The position numbers were made by a program, and so were the translations under genes. Below, in pieces: positions 7,714-15,827 of a stretch of DNA of 64,000 bases. The notes under the pieces were generated by a model. That model worked only from the letters and a program-made list of their open reading frames with translations, searched no databases and was not told where the DNA came from. The stretch spans positions 62,001 to 126,000 of the forward strand of contig NZ_JOFS01000001.1 in assembly GCF_000719285.1 (NCBI RefSeq), in the 5' to 3' direction. Origin of the DNA: Streptomyces bicolor (lineage in GTDB: Bacteria; Actinomycetota; Actinomycetes; Streptomycetales; Streptomycetaceae). The first letter of the stretch is position 1. Each line of letters starts with the position of its first letter.

Positions 7714-8570
7714 CCGCGATACCACTGGGTGTGCCGCGCCGGCTGGTGGAGTTCACGATCGACGGGCAGGAGGCCAGGGTGCCCGAGGGCTCGACGATCC
7801 TGGACGCCTGCCGGGCGGCCGGGAAGGACGTACCGACCCTGTGCGAGGGCGACACGCTCAGGCCGAAGAACGCCTGCCGCGTGTGCGTCGTGGAGGTCGA
7901 GGGATCCAGGACCCTGGTCCCGGCCTGCTCACGGAAGGCCGAGCCCGGCATGGAGGTCCGAACCGGCACCGAACGGGCCCGGCACAGCCGCAAGATCGTC
8001 CTCGAGCTGCTCGCCTCGTCGGTGGATCTGTCCACCACTGCGCAGGTCGCCGGCTGGATCAAGGAATACAAGGCGAAACCGGACCGCTTCGGCCCGGACG
8101 CGGCCCGGCTGGGCGAGGAGCCGAAGGTCGACAACGAGCTGTATGTGCGGGACTACGACAAGTGCATCCTCTGCTACAAGTGCGTGGACGCGTGCGGCGA
8201 CCAGTGGCAGAACACCTTCGCGATCTCCGTGGCCGGGCGGGGGTTCGACGCCCGGATCGCGGTGGAGCATGACGCCCCGCTGACCGATTCGGCGTGCGTG
8301 TACTGCGGGAACTGCATCGAGGTGTGTCCGACGGGGGCCCTGTCGTTCAAGTCCGAGTTCGACATGCGGGCGGCGGGTACGTGGGACGAGACCAAGCAGA
8401 CCGAGACGACGACCGTGTGCGCGTACTGCGGAGTGGGCTGCAACCTCACGCTCCACGTGCAGGACAATGAGATTGTCAAGGTCACCTCGCCGCACGACAA
8501 CCCGGTGACCCACGGCAACCTCTGCATCAAGGGCCGCTTCGGCTACCAGCACGTACAGAACCGGGACTGA
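7710..8570 (+). CDS. Formate dehydrogenase alpha chain, N-terminal (iron-sulfur) part
   Basis: The 286-residue protein contains, in order, a [2Fe-2S] domain (Cys45, 56, 59, 73), a double [4Fe-4S] ferredoxin (Cys152, 155, 158, 162 and Cys196, 199, 202, 206), and a molybdopterin-enzyme [4Fe-4S] domain (Cys237, 240, 244, 272). It stops at GRFGYQHVQNRD, where the molybdopterin domain would normally continue. The His-Cys3 cluster usually found between the first two domains is not visible: residues 95-118 lack the ligands. It therefore supplies the wiring half of a split alpha chain whose catalytic half is encoded at 3956-5875. The order of the two halves is reversed on the chromosome. Confidence 0.9.
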   Translation: MTAIPLGVPRRLVEFTIDGQEARVPEGSTILDACRAAGKDVPTLCEGDTLRPKNACRVCVVEVEGSRTLVPACSRKAEPGMEVRTGTERARHSRKIVLELLASSVDLSTTAQVAGWIKEYKAKPDRFGPDAARLGEEPKVDNELYVRDYDKCILCYKCVDACGDQWQNTFAISVAGRGFDARIAVEHDAPLTDSACVYCGNCIEVCPTGALSFKSEFDMRAAGTWDETKQTETTTVCAYCGVGCNLTLHVQDNEIVKVTSPHDNPVTHGNLCIKGRFGYQHVQNRD

Positions 8571-8578
8571 GACACGAC

Positions 8579-9433
8579 ATGGGACGAGTCACGGAACGAC
8601 GCAAGGTGATCCGCATCCGGGACGGCGCGGTCTCCACCCGGCCCGACACGCTCGTCGCCGAGGAACCGCTGGAGATCCGGCTCAACGGCAAGCCGCTGGC
8701 GATCACCATGCGTACACCGGGGGACGACTTCGCGCTGGCCGCCGGGTTCCTGGTGAGCGAGGGGGTGCTCGGGGAGCAGAGCGATCTGCAGAACATCGTG
8801 TACTGCGCGGGCGCCACGGCGGACGGCTCGAACACCTACAACGTGGTGGACGTGAGGACGACGGCCGGCGTGGTGATCCCGGACATCACACTCGAACGCA
8901 ACGTGTACACGACGTCGTCGTGCGGGCTGTGCGGCAAAGCGTCGCTGGACGCCGTTCGTACGACGGCCCGCTGGCCCATCGACGACGGTGAGGGCACCCC
9001 GGTCCGGCTCCACCCCGACCTGCTCGCGAGCCTCCCCGACCGGCTGCGCGCGGCCCAGCGGGTCTTCGACCGGACCGGGGGTCTGCACGCGGCGGCCCTC
9101 TTCACCGAGGACGGCGAGCTGCTGGACATACGGGAGGACGTGGGCCGGCACAACGCGGTCGACAAGCTGGTCGGCCGCGCCCTGCAGCAGGGCAACCTGC
9201 CACTGTCACGGACGATCCTGCTGGTGTCGGGGCGGGCCAGCTTCGAACTCGCCCAGAAGGCCGTGATGGCGGGGATCCCGGTGCTCGCGGCGGTCTCGGC
9301 GCCCTCCTCACTGGCGGTGGATCTGGCCGCGGAGACGGGGCTGACGCTGGTGGGCTTCCTGCGGGGCAGCTCCATGAACGTGTACGCGGGCGAACACCGG
9401 CTGGCCCTGCGGACCGCGGCCGCCCAGGCCTGA
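8579..9433 (+). CDS. fdhD: Formate dehydrogenase accessory sulfurtransferase FdhD
   Basis: The 284-residue protein belongs to the FdhD family, which carries sulfur from a cysteine desulfurase to the bis-MGD cofactor and so activates formate dehydrogenase. The CxxC active site is Cys115 and Cys118 in TTSSCGLCGK. The family's DIREDVGRHNAVDK and LVSGRASFEL blocks follow. The start ATG lies eight bases after the previous stop, in the same operon as the enzyme it matures. A possible terminator follows at 9437-9478. Confidence 0.93.
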   Translation: MGRVTERRKVIRIRDGAVSTRPDTLVAEEPLEIRLNGKPLAITMRTPGDDFALAAGFLVSEGVLGEQSDLQNIVYCAGATADGSNTYNVVDVRTTAGVVIPDITLERNVYTTSSCGLCGKASLDAVRTTARWPIDDGEGTPVRLHPDLLASLPDRLRAAQRVFDRTGGLHAAALFTEDGELLDIREDVGRHNAVDKLVGRALQQGNLPLSRTILLVSGRASFELAQKAVMAGIPVLAAVSAPSSLAVDLAAETGLTLVGFLRGSSMNVYAGEHRLALRTAAAQA

Positions 9434-9436
9434 CAG

Positions 9437-9478
9437 GCTCCCCGCGACACGGCGGCGGGGCCCCGATCGGCGGGGAGC
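9437..9478 (+). terminator. Candidate terminator after fdhD
   Basis: GCTCCCCGC (9437-9445) pairs with GCGGGGAGC (9470-9478), and the loop holds a further GC-rich hairpin. It sits directly after the fdhD stop codon and would end the formate dehydrogenase operon. No U-tract follows, which is usual in Streptomyces. Confidence 0.55.
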
Positions 9479-9584
9479 GCCCCCTGCGCCGTTTCAGGGG
9501 CCCCGCTGTTGCTCCTGGCCCTGTGAGGCTGGTTTTCAGCTGGCGTGCCGAATGTTTGGCTCGGTCGCCTTCGGGGCGCCACAT

Positions 9585-9652
9585 GTCGGTGTCGAGAGGC
9601 CGATCGTGCTCAGCCCTTCGGGCCTCCGCGCGTTCGGCCTCTCGACACCGAC
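9585..9652. repeat. Perfect 19-base inverted repeat with 30-base loop
   Basis: GTCGGTGTCGAGAGGCCGA (9585-9603) is exactly complementary to TCGGCCTCTCGACACCGAC (9634-9652). The loop has its own small hairpin (GCCCTTCGGGC). No transposase is near. It lies in a 900-base gap that otherwise holds only gene remnants. It may be a strong two-way terminator or a relic of a small mobile element. Confidence 0.7.
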
Positions 9653-9732
9653 GCGCCCCTACGGCTCTCTCGCGGCCGGTGTCGTCGGACCAGTGCGGTT
9701 GGTGGGCACTTGCCCGGCGTCGGTGTGGGCTG

Positions 9733-10045
9733 GTTGGTGGCGATGCCGCCGAACACCAGGGTGGTGACGCCTCGTTCGCGGAGGCGGTCGTCCAGGCCGG
9801 TGCCCTGGAAGCCGCCGATCGTGCGCTTCACGATCTCGATGTCGCCGTCCTTCAGCAGCCCTGCCGCCAGTCCGCTGCCGGGCGGCTGCTCGGGCACGCC
9901 GGGGCGCTCGACCCAGATCAGGACGACGGTCGCTCCCGCCGAGCGGAAGGAGTCGGCCAACTCCTCGCAGGTCACCAGAACTTCCGTTCCCTTGCGGGGC
10001 TCCAGGGGCGGTGCGGGCGGGGTCCAGCGCGAGTGGTGCGGTCAT
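9733..10045 (-). pseudogene. Isochorismatase-family hydrolase remnant
   Basis: An ATG at 10045 begins MTAPLALDPARTAP, which resembles the start of isochorismatase-like cysteine hydrolases. The frame must then shift to read LADSFRSAGATVVLIWVERPG and later DIEIVKRTIGGFQGTGLDDRLRERGVTTLVFGGIATN, which is the family's core. After that the reading frame holds unrelated sequence. The active-site Cys region that should follow GIATN is missing. The gene is therefore both frameshifted and truncated. Confidence 0.7.
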
Positions 10046-10103
10046 GACGGAACGTTATCCGTCGTCAGCGCTGAGTACCGGAAATCCGGATCAACAGAGG
10101 GGG

Positions 10104-10211
10104 GCCGTGAAGCCCGCCGTGCACGGCGAGTTCGCGCTGGAGGAGGCGGCCGAAGCGCATGCGGCCGTCGAGGCGCGGGGCAACCGAGGGAAAGTGGTAC
10201 TCCATCCGTGA
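10104..10211 (+). pseudogene. Quinone oxidoreductase / zinc-type dehydrogenase C-terminal remnant
   Basis: An open stretch reads AVKPAVHGEFALEEAAEAH, then ends in RGKVVLHP-like sequence before a stop. This is the standard C-terminal end of NADPH:quinone oxidoreductases of the MDR superfamily. The rest of the gene is absent: upstream bases belong to the start of the isochorismatase remnant on the other strand. A deletion probably joined the two. Confidence 0.65.
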
Positions 10212-10276
10212 CGTGACACGTGCACGGTTCTTGTGATGTGTGCGATGGCCCAACTAACGTCTGTGATGCGCACTTT

Positions 10277-10291
10277 GGACGTGGGATGTCC
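10277..10291. promoter_or_regulatory. Inverted repeat GGACGTGGGATGTCC before the sialidase gene
   Basis: The arms GGACGT and ATGTCC pair at five of six positions. The site lies about 55 bases before the sialidase start, with two TGTGATG direct repeats just upstream. It is a candidate operator for a sugar-responsive regulator. Nothing in the window identifies the binding protein. Confidence 0.35.
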
Positions 10292-10343
10292 GAATGTTCA
10301 GATGCCTGGACGCATGACCAGACGATGAAGGGCGGGCCGCACC

Positions 10344-12224
10344 ATGCCGTCAAGAGTTCGCGCACGTCTCAGAGCTGCCCTTGTCGCGGCCGTCGCCACC
10401 ACGGCGACGGCCGCGACATCAGTTCCGGCACAGTCCCAACCCACCAGCCGGACACCCCTGTTCGAGCAGCAGGTCCTCTTCAGGGCCGATCAGGACCCCG
10501 GCTACGCCTGCTTCCGCATCCCGGCCATCGTGAAGAGCACTGACGGCACGCTGCTGGCGTTCGCCGAGGGGCGGGTGCTCAACTGCGGTGACGCCGCCGA
10601 CATCGACATCGTGCTCAAGCGGTCGACGGACGGCGGCCGCACCTGGGGCCCGCTCCAGGTCGTCAACGACGGCGGCGGCGACACGCACGGCAACCCGGCG
10701 CCGATCGTGGACCGCCGCACCGGCCGCATCCTGCTGGCGGAGACGTACAACACGGGCCGTACGGACGCGGGCAATTGCTCGGTGCCGTGTGACCGCACCC
10801 CTCATCTCCAGTACAGCGACGACGACGGCCGGACCTGGTCCGCGCCGCGCGATCTGAGCGACCAGATACTGCCGGCGGACTGGAACTCCTGGTACGCGAC
10901 CGGCCCCGTGCACGGCATCCAGCTCACCAAGGGCAAGCACGCGGGGCGTCTCGTCTTCGGCGTCAACACCGAGACGTGGAACGGCAGTCGGGTCACCGCC
11001 AACCACGCCGCCCTCATCGTCAGCGACGACGGCGGCGACACCTGGCGGGCCGGCGCCACCGACTCCTGGCCCATCGCCGCCGAGGACGGCACCTTCCGGC
11101 AGAAGCCGTCCGAGGTGACCCTCACCGAGCGCACGGACGGCACGATCCTCATCAGCGGCCGGGAACAGGACGGCTCCGATCTCGGCCACCGCTCCCAGAC
11201 GTTCAGCCGCGACGGCGGCGACAGCTTCACCGGGCCCTTCCGCGGCCTCCCGGACCTGTACACGCCGCAGGTCCAGGGCGCCACGCTGCGTATGGGCAAC
11301 CGCATGCTGCTGTCCGCCCCCGCCGACCCCGACCGGCGGCGGACCATGATGGTGCGGTCCTCCTACGACGGCGGCGCCACCTGGGAGAGCGTGGACCGCG
11401 GCAAGGTCGTCACCGCGGACTGGTCGGGCTACTCGGACATGGTGGGCATCGACGCGTCCACGGTGGGCCTGATGTACGAGGGCGGCGCCGTCGACGCGCG
11501 CGACGAGATCCGCTTCGCCCGGTTCGACCAGGACTGGCTCGGCCCGCGGCGCGCCCCCGACCCCACCACCGCCGACCTCGTCCCGGGCGCTCCCCGCGCG
11601 ACCGTGCTCGGCGGCGCGCGCACGACGAGCGGCGTGTTCGGCAACGCCCTGGAGTTCGACGGCCGGGACGACGCGGTGCGGTTGCCGTATCGCTCCCGAC
11701 TTCCGCTCGGCACGGGGGACTTCACGGCTTCGCTGTTCTTCCGGTACTCGGCCACCAGCGGCGAGCAGCCCTTCCTCTGGATGGGCGGGATCGGCACCAC
11801 CCAGCCCCAGGTATGGATGCGTGGGGAGCCCGACAACGACCGGGTGCGCGCCCTGATCACCACACGGGAAGGGTTCCGGACCGTGCGCACCGCGTCCGTG
11901 TGGTTCAACGGCGCCCGCAACGACGGACAGTGGCACCATCTCGCGCTGCGGCGGGGCGGCAGGAAGTTGACGCTGTTCCTCGACGGTACGGCGATCAGCA
12001 CCGCGGACGTGGCCGGCTCGGTCAGCCGTAACTCGCCGTTCGGCGTGCACGTCGGCCAGCGCATGGACAGCCGGGCCTTCCTCACCGGTGCGATCGACGA
12101 CGTCCATGTGTGGAACCGGGCACTGGGCGACGCCGAGATCCAGGCCGCGGCGTCGGCCACCACGCGTAGGACCGCGCCGAAGAGCGACAGCGTCCTGTGG
12201 CTGCCCATGGACCAGGTGCGCTGA
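10344..12224 (+). CDS. Secreted exo-alpha-sialidase with C-terminal LamG domain
   Basis: The 626-residue protein has an N-terminal signal peptide (ALVAAVATTATAATSVPAQS). The six-bladed sialidase propeller follows, shown by the FRIP motif at about residue 57 and five Asp-boxes of the form S-x-D-G-G-x-T-W (for example STDGGRTW and SYDGGATW). The nucleophile-region Tyr is plausibly within WSGYSDMVGID and is followed by LMYEGG. From about residue 420 a LamG/concanavalin-like domain follows, probably a glycan-binding module. It should release terminal sialic acids from glycoconjugates outside the cell. The start ATG has GAAGGGC upstream. It is followed by another exported protein gene. Confidence 0.88.
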   Translation: MPSRVRARLRAALVAAVATTATAATSVPAQSQPTSRTPLFEQQVLFRADQDPGYACFRIPAIVKSTDGTLLAFAEGRVLNCGDAADIDIVLKRSTDGGRTWGPLQVVNDGGGDTHGNPAPIVDRRTGRILLAETYNTGRTDAGNCSVPCDRTPHLQYSDDDGRTWSAPRDLSDQILPADWNSWYATGPVHGIQLTKGKHAGRLVFGVNTETWNGSRVTANHAALIVSDDGGDTWRAGATDSWPIAAEDGTFRQKPSEVTLTERTDGTILISGREQDGSDLGHRSQTFSRDGGDSFTGPFRGLPDLYTPQVQGATLRMGNRMLLSAPADPDRRRTMMVRSSYDGGATWESVDRGKVVTADWSGYSDMVGIDASTVGLMYEGGAVDARDEIRFARFDQDWLGPRRAPDPTTADLVPGAPRATVLGGARTTSGVFGNALEFDGRDDAVRLPYRSRLPLGTGDFTASLFFRYSATSGEQPFLWMGGIGTTQPQVWMRGEPDNDRVRALITTREGFRTVRTASVWFNGARNDGQWHHLALRRGGRKLTLFLDGTAISTADVAGSVSRNSPFGVHVGQRMDSRAFLTGAIDDVHVWNRALGDAEIQAAASATTRRTAPKSDSVLWLPMDQVR

Positions 12225-12230
12225 GGCCAC

Positions 12231-12236
12231 TAACGT
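12231..12236 (+). promoter_or_regulatory. Candidate -10 box (TAACGT) for a leaderless transcript
   Basis: TAACGT fits the TANNNT -10 consensus and ends seven bases before the GTG start at 12244. That spacing would place the transcription start on the start codon itself. No ribosome binding site is visible there. The same layout recurs at 34257 and 58621. Confidence 0.4.
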
Positions 12237-12243
12237 CACGGGC

Positions 12244-13479
12244 GTGCCCGACGACGCACGAGCACGGCAGCGCACGGGAACCGGCCTCGGACTCCTGTTG
12301 GCCCTGGTTCTCGCGGCCGTGCTGCTCACCGCCCTCCCGGACGACGGCGAACGGGAGGGCGGTGACGCGTGCGCGCCGCACTCGGTGGCGTCCTGGTCGG
12401 CCGACGACGGTCTCAACGCCGAGTTCGCCCGCTACGGCGACGACCCCGCACGCGCCGACGACTGGACGGGCGGCGACGGCACGCACTCCGTGCGGCTGCC
12501 GGACGGGCGGCTGCTGTGGCTGTTCTCGGACACCTATCTCGGCCGGGTGTACGCGCCGCCCAATCCGTTCGGCGAGTCCGTCGCCTGGCGGGACACGACC
12601 GCTCCCCTGGTGCGCAACTCGGCGGTCGTCATGCGCGACGGACGGCTGGAGCGCACCCTGCCCGCCCCGCTCTTCGCCGACCCCGCCCCGAACCAGTGGC
12701 GCTGGCCGGTCGGGGCCCGCGTCGAGCCCCGCTCCCCCGGCTCGTCGGAGCAGGTGCTGCGGGTGCTGCTGTGGGTGCGCACGGCCGGGCAGGCCCCCTG
12801 GATCTACGGTGTGCCGACCGCCACCGAGGTCGCCACGCTCTCGCTGCCCGACCTGCGGGTCGAGTCGGTGGTGAAGGTCCTCGACCAGCAGCTGGTGCCG
12901 GATCCCTCCCGGCGGGTGCTGTTCGGTACGACGCTGGTCGAGGAGGGCGGCTGGACGTACGTCTTCGGCGGCGACGACGGCCAGGCCGCGTCCCGGCCGG
13001 CCTCGCGGGCGTACGTCGCGCGTGTGCCCGAGGGCAGGCTCGCCGAGCCGGGTGCCTGGGAGTACTGGAACGGCTCCACGTGGGCCGGGGCGGGCGCCCG
13101 GCCGGGCGCGGTGCTCGGGGACGGGCAGCGCACGGGGGTGGGGAGCGCGTTCTCGGTGGCGCGGGTGCGGGGGACGTATGTGCTGTTCACGATGGCCGCC
13201 GGGACCAAGGGGCTGACGACCGTCACGTCGTACTGGGCCTGCGCCCCGACCGGCCCGTGGCACGGGCCGGCCAGGAACTTCAGCCCGTCGTTGCCGCAGG
13301 GCGCCCAGGTCGCCGCCTACAACCCGCAGACGCACCCCGAGCTCAGCGACGGTGGGCGCCTCGTGCTGAGCTACGACGTCAACTGGCTGGAGACGGCGGG
13401 CGCCGCCGCGCAGCTCAATCGGAACGTGTCCCTGTACCGACCGCGGTTCGTGACTCTGAAGGTGACGCCGACGCGGTGA
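12244..13479 (+). CDS. Exported beta-propeller-like protein (DUF5005/DUF4185-like)
   Basis: The 411-residue protein has a hydrophobic N-terminal segment (TGLGLLLALVLAAVLLTAL) that serves as a signal peptide or anchor. The body contains GDGTHSVRLPDGRLLWLFSD, TAPLVRNSAVV, a WTYVFGG block and a C-terminal YNPQTHPELSDGGRLVLSYDVN. These features recall the DUF4185/DUF5005 five-bladed propellers related to glycoside hydrolases. The family assignment is from memory of motifs and is moderate. It may act on the same glycans as the sialidase next door. The GTG start appears leaderless. The 3' end overlaps the convergent transporter gene by 65 bases. Confidence 0.6.
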   Translation: MPDDARARQRTGTGLGLLLALVLAAVLLTALPDDGEREGGDACAPHSVASWSADDGLNAEFARYGDDPARADDWTGGDGTHSVRLPDGRLLWLFSDTYLGRVYAPPNPFGESVAWRDTTAPLVRNSAVVMRDGRLERTLPAPLFADPAPNQWRWPVGARVEPRSPGSSEQVLRVLLWVRTAGQAPWIYGVPTATEVATLSLPDLRVESVVKVLDQQLVPDPSRRVLFGTTLVEEGGWTYVFGGDDGQAASRPASRAYVARVPEGRLAEPGAWEYWNGSTWAGAGARPGAVLGDGQRTGVGSAFSVARVRGTYVLFTMAAGTKGLTTVTSYWACAPTGPWHGPARNFSPSLPQGAQVAAYNPQTHPELSDGGRLVLSYDVNWLETAGAAAQLNRNVSLYRPRFVTLKVTPTR

Positions 13480-14482
13480 CCGCATCCGAGGCGTCGGCGC
13501 CGGTGTCGTGTGCCTCGGCATCGTGGGCGCGCCGCTTGGCGATGACCGCGCACACCATCAGCTGCATCTGGTGGAAGAGCATCAGCGGCAGCACGGCCAG
13601 CGAGGCGTGCGCGCCGAACAGGACGCTCGCCATGGGCAGGCCGGAGGCGAGGGACTTCTTGGAGCCGGCGAACTGGATCGCGATGCGGTCCTCGCGGCCG
13701 AAGCGCAGCGCCTTGGCGCCGTACCAGGTCAGGGCGAGCATCACGGCCAGCAGCACGGCCTCGACGGCGAGCAGGCCGGCCAGCCGGAGCGGGCTCACCT
13801 GGTGCCAGATGCCCTGGACCATGCCCTCGCTGAACGCGGTGTAGACGACGAGCAGGATCGAGCCGCGGTCGACGAGCCCGAGGACCTTCTTGTGCCGGGT
13901 GACGAAGCCGCCGATCCAGCGCCGCAGCACCTGCCCGGCGACGAACGGCACCAGCAGCTGGAGCACGATCTTGACGACCGAGTCGGCGGAGAAGCCTCCC
14001 GCGCTGGAGCCGAGCACGGCCGCCGCGAGGAGCGGGGTGACCACGATGCCCACCAGCGAGGAGAAGGAGCCCGCGCAGATCGCGGCGGGCACGTTGCCGC
14101 GGGCCATCGAGGTGAAGGCGATCGACGACTGGATCGTCGACGGGACGAGGGTGAGGAAGAGCAGGCCCTGGTAGAGCGGGTGCGTCAGGAACACCGGGAC
14201 GAGGCCGCGGGCGGCCAGGCCAAGTAGCGGGAAGACGACGAAGGTGCAGGCCAGGACGGTGACGTGGAGCCGCCAGTGCTTCAGCCCGTCCAGCGCCTCA
14301 CGGGTGGACAGCCGGGCGCCGTAGAGGAAGAACAGGAAGGCGATCGCGGCCGTGGAGGCACCGGACGCCACGTCGGAGGCCGTCCCGCGCGCCGGGAGGA
14401 GGGCCGCGAGGCCGACGGTCCCGAGCAGCAGCAGGATGTACGGGTCGATCGGCATCCAACGCGGCCATCGCAGGCGTTTCAC
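13415..14482 (-). CDS. Bile acid:sodium symporter (BASS/SBF-like) family transporter
   Basis: The 355-residue protein has about nine to ten hydrophobic helices and the SBF-like signatures FLTLVPSTIQSSIAFTSMARGNVPAA and FAGSKKSLASGLPMASVLF. These match the bacterial YfeH-like branch of the BASS superfamily, whose members move organic anions with sodium. The C-terminal tail from about residue 320 is hydrophilic and Ala/Ser/Thr-rich. It starts at an ATG and diverges from a LysR regulator gene with about 150 bases between, so that regulator probably controls it. The substrate is unknown. Confidence 0.85.
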   Translation of the reverse strand: MKRLRWPRWMPIDPYILLLLGTVGLAALLPARGTASDVASGASTAAIAFLFFLYGARLSTREALDGLKHWRLHVTVLACTFVVFPLLGLAARGLVPVFLTHPLYQGLLFLTLVPSTIQSSIAFTSMARGNVPAAICAGSFSSLVGIVVTPLLAAAVLGSSAGGFSADSVVKIVLQLLVPFVAGQVLRRWIGGFVTRHKKVLGLVDRGSILLVVYTAFSEGMVQGIWHQVSPLRLAGLLAVEAVLLAVMLALTWYGAKALRFGREDRIAIQFAGSKKSLASGLPMASVLFGAHASLAVLPLMLFHQMQLMVCAVIAKRRAHDAEAHDTGADASDAVTASASPSESRTAVGTGTRSD

Positions 14483-14512
14483 AGTGCTCCACTACTTCGC
14501 TGTCGCTTCACT

Positions 14513-14525
14513 GAACCTGAGGTTC
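14513..14525. promoter_or_regulatory. Palindrome GAACCTGAGGTTC between transporter and LysR gene
   Basis: GAACC and GGTTC face each other across TGA. The site lies 30 bases before the transporter start and about 110 before the LysR gene. A divergent LysR regulator usually binds such an interrupted palindrome, so this is a candidate for its own operator. Confidence 0.4.
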
Positions 14526-14634
14526 CGGGCACGGACGTGCCCTCTCCATCGTCCTCCGACGATCAGCGATCGGGAATCCGGCATACCACTCTGACTGTCA
14601 TCACGGTCCGCGATAACGGATCTAGCCTGGAGGC

Positions 14635-15498
14635 GTGTACGCCCCTTCCCATCTGCGCACCTTCCTGGCGGTGGCCCAGACGCTGAGCTTCACGCAGGCC
14701 GCCCGACGGCTCGGTCTGCGCCAGTCGACCGTCAGCCAGCACGTACGGCGGCTGGAGGACGCCACCGGACGGCCGCTGTTCACCCGGGACACGCACTCCG
14801 TGGAGCTGACCGAGGACGGCGAGGCGATGCTCGGCTTCGCCCGCCGGATCCTGGAGGTGCACGACCAGGCGACGGCGTTCTTCACCGGCACCCGGCTGCG
14901 CGGCCGGCTCCGCTTCGGCGCGTCCGAGGACTTCGTCCTGACCCGGCTGCCGGAGATCCTGGAGGGCTTCCGGTACGACCACCCCGAGGTCGACCTGGAG
15001 CTGACGGTCGAGCTGTCCGGCACGCTGCACGAGCAGCTGGCCGCCGGGAAGCTGGACCTGGTGCTGGCCAAGCGGCGCCCTGAGGATCCGCGGGGCGAGC
15101 TGGTCTGGCACGACCGGTTGGTGTGGATCGGCGCGGAGAGGCTCCGCCTGGAGGCGGAACGGCCCGTGCCGTTGATTGTCTATCCGCCGCCCGGGATCAC
15201 TCGGGCCCTTGCGCTGGAGGCGCTGGAGCGGCAGGGGCGTGAGTGGCGGATCGTGTGCACGAGCGGCAGCCTGAACGGCCTGATCGCGGCGGCCCGCGCC
15301 GGCCTCGGCGTGATGGCCCACTCACGGGGCCTGATCCCCCCGGGCCTGGTCCGGGTAGCCGAGCGCTCGGGCCTGCCCGAACTCGGCCGCGTCGACTTCG
15401 TCCTGGTCCACGGCCCACGCCGGACGGCGGCCCAGAGCGCGGCGGACGCGCTGGCGGCGGCGATTCTGGCAGGCGGGGACCGCTTGCACCGGCGTTAG
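14635..15498 (+). CDS. LysR-family transcriptional regulator
   Basis: The 287-residue protein has the LysR winged helix-turn-helix at residues 1-60 (FLAVAQTLSFTQAARRLGLRQSTVSQHVRRLE) and a LysR substrate-binding domain after about residue 90. It probably controls the divergent BASS-type transporter and itself. The GTG start has TAGCCT six bases after a -10 position, with a partial GGAGG between, so the transcript may be nearly leaderless. The inducer cannot be told from sequence. Confidence 0.9.
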   Translation: MYAPSHLRTFLAVAQTLSFTQAARRLGLRQSTVSQHVRRLEDATGRPLFTRDTHSVELTEDGEAMLGFARRILEVHDQATAFFTGTRLRGRLRFGASEDFVLTRLPEILEGFRYDHPEVDLELTVELSGTLHEQLAAGKLDLVLAKRRPEDPRGELVWHDRLVWIGAERLRLEAERPVPLIVYPPPGITRALALEALERQGREWRIVCTSGSLNGLIAAARAGLGVMAHSRGLIPPGLVRVAERSGLPELGRVDFVLVHGPRRTAAQSAADALAAAILAGGDRLHRR

Positions 15499-15646
15499 GC
15501 GCCGCGCCCGCCAGAGGACCGGAGTGACGGATTCAGCCATCCGTGCGCTGACAGAAGAGGCGACGGCATGCGGCGGTTACCATGATCCACAGCGCCCGGA
15601 CCACGTAATCGGGTCGTACAGATTCGGTGGAGATTACGGGCCCGAA

Positions 15647-15664
15647 ACTTACTCGACCGTCAGT
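15647..15664. promoter_or_regulatory. Inverted repeat ACTTAC-N6-GTCAGT in the acyl-CoA ligase promoter region
   Basis: The arms match at five of six positions. The surrounding gap (15499-15827, about 330 bases) has no convincing gene: short open frames there show irregular codon use. The site resembles TetR-type operators seen before fatty-acid genes, but the binder is unknown. Confidence 0.3.
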
Positions 15665-15827
15665 TTTCTGTCCGACCCTTCCCCATGTGAGCGCATTTTC
15701 CGGCGCTGACCAGTGCGTACCCGAGCACGCGTCGATTTCCGGCCCCCTCCCGCCCCACCGACGGGTGGGGTAGCTTTCACGGCGCTGAGCGGAGCGTCAG
15801 CGAGGCATTCGGAGCGGGGAGCGGGGT

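Noticed and set aside
9585..9652. Insertion sequence ends
   Set aside because: The arms are only 30 bases apart and no transposase frame lies within or beside them, so a complete element is excluded.
15524..15709. A 61-residue frame between the LysR and acyl-CoA ligase genes
   Set aside because: Third-position GC is low and irregular, there is no good ribosome binding site, and the region contains a likely operator.
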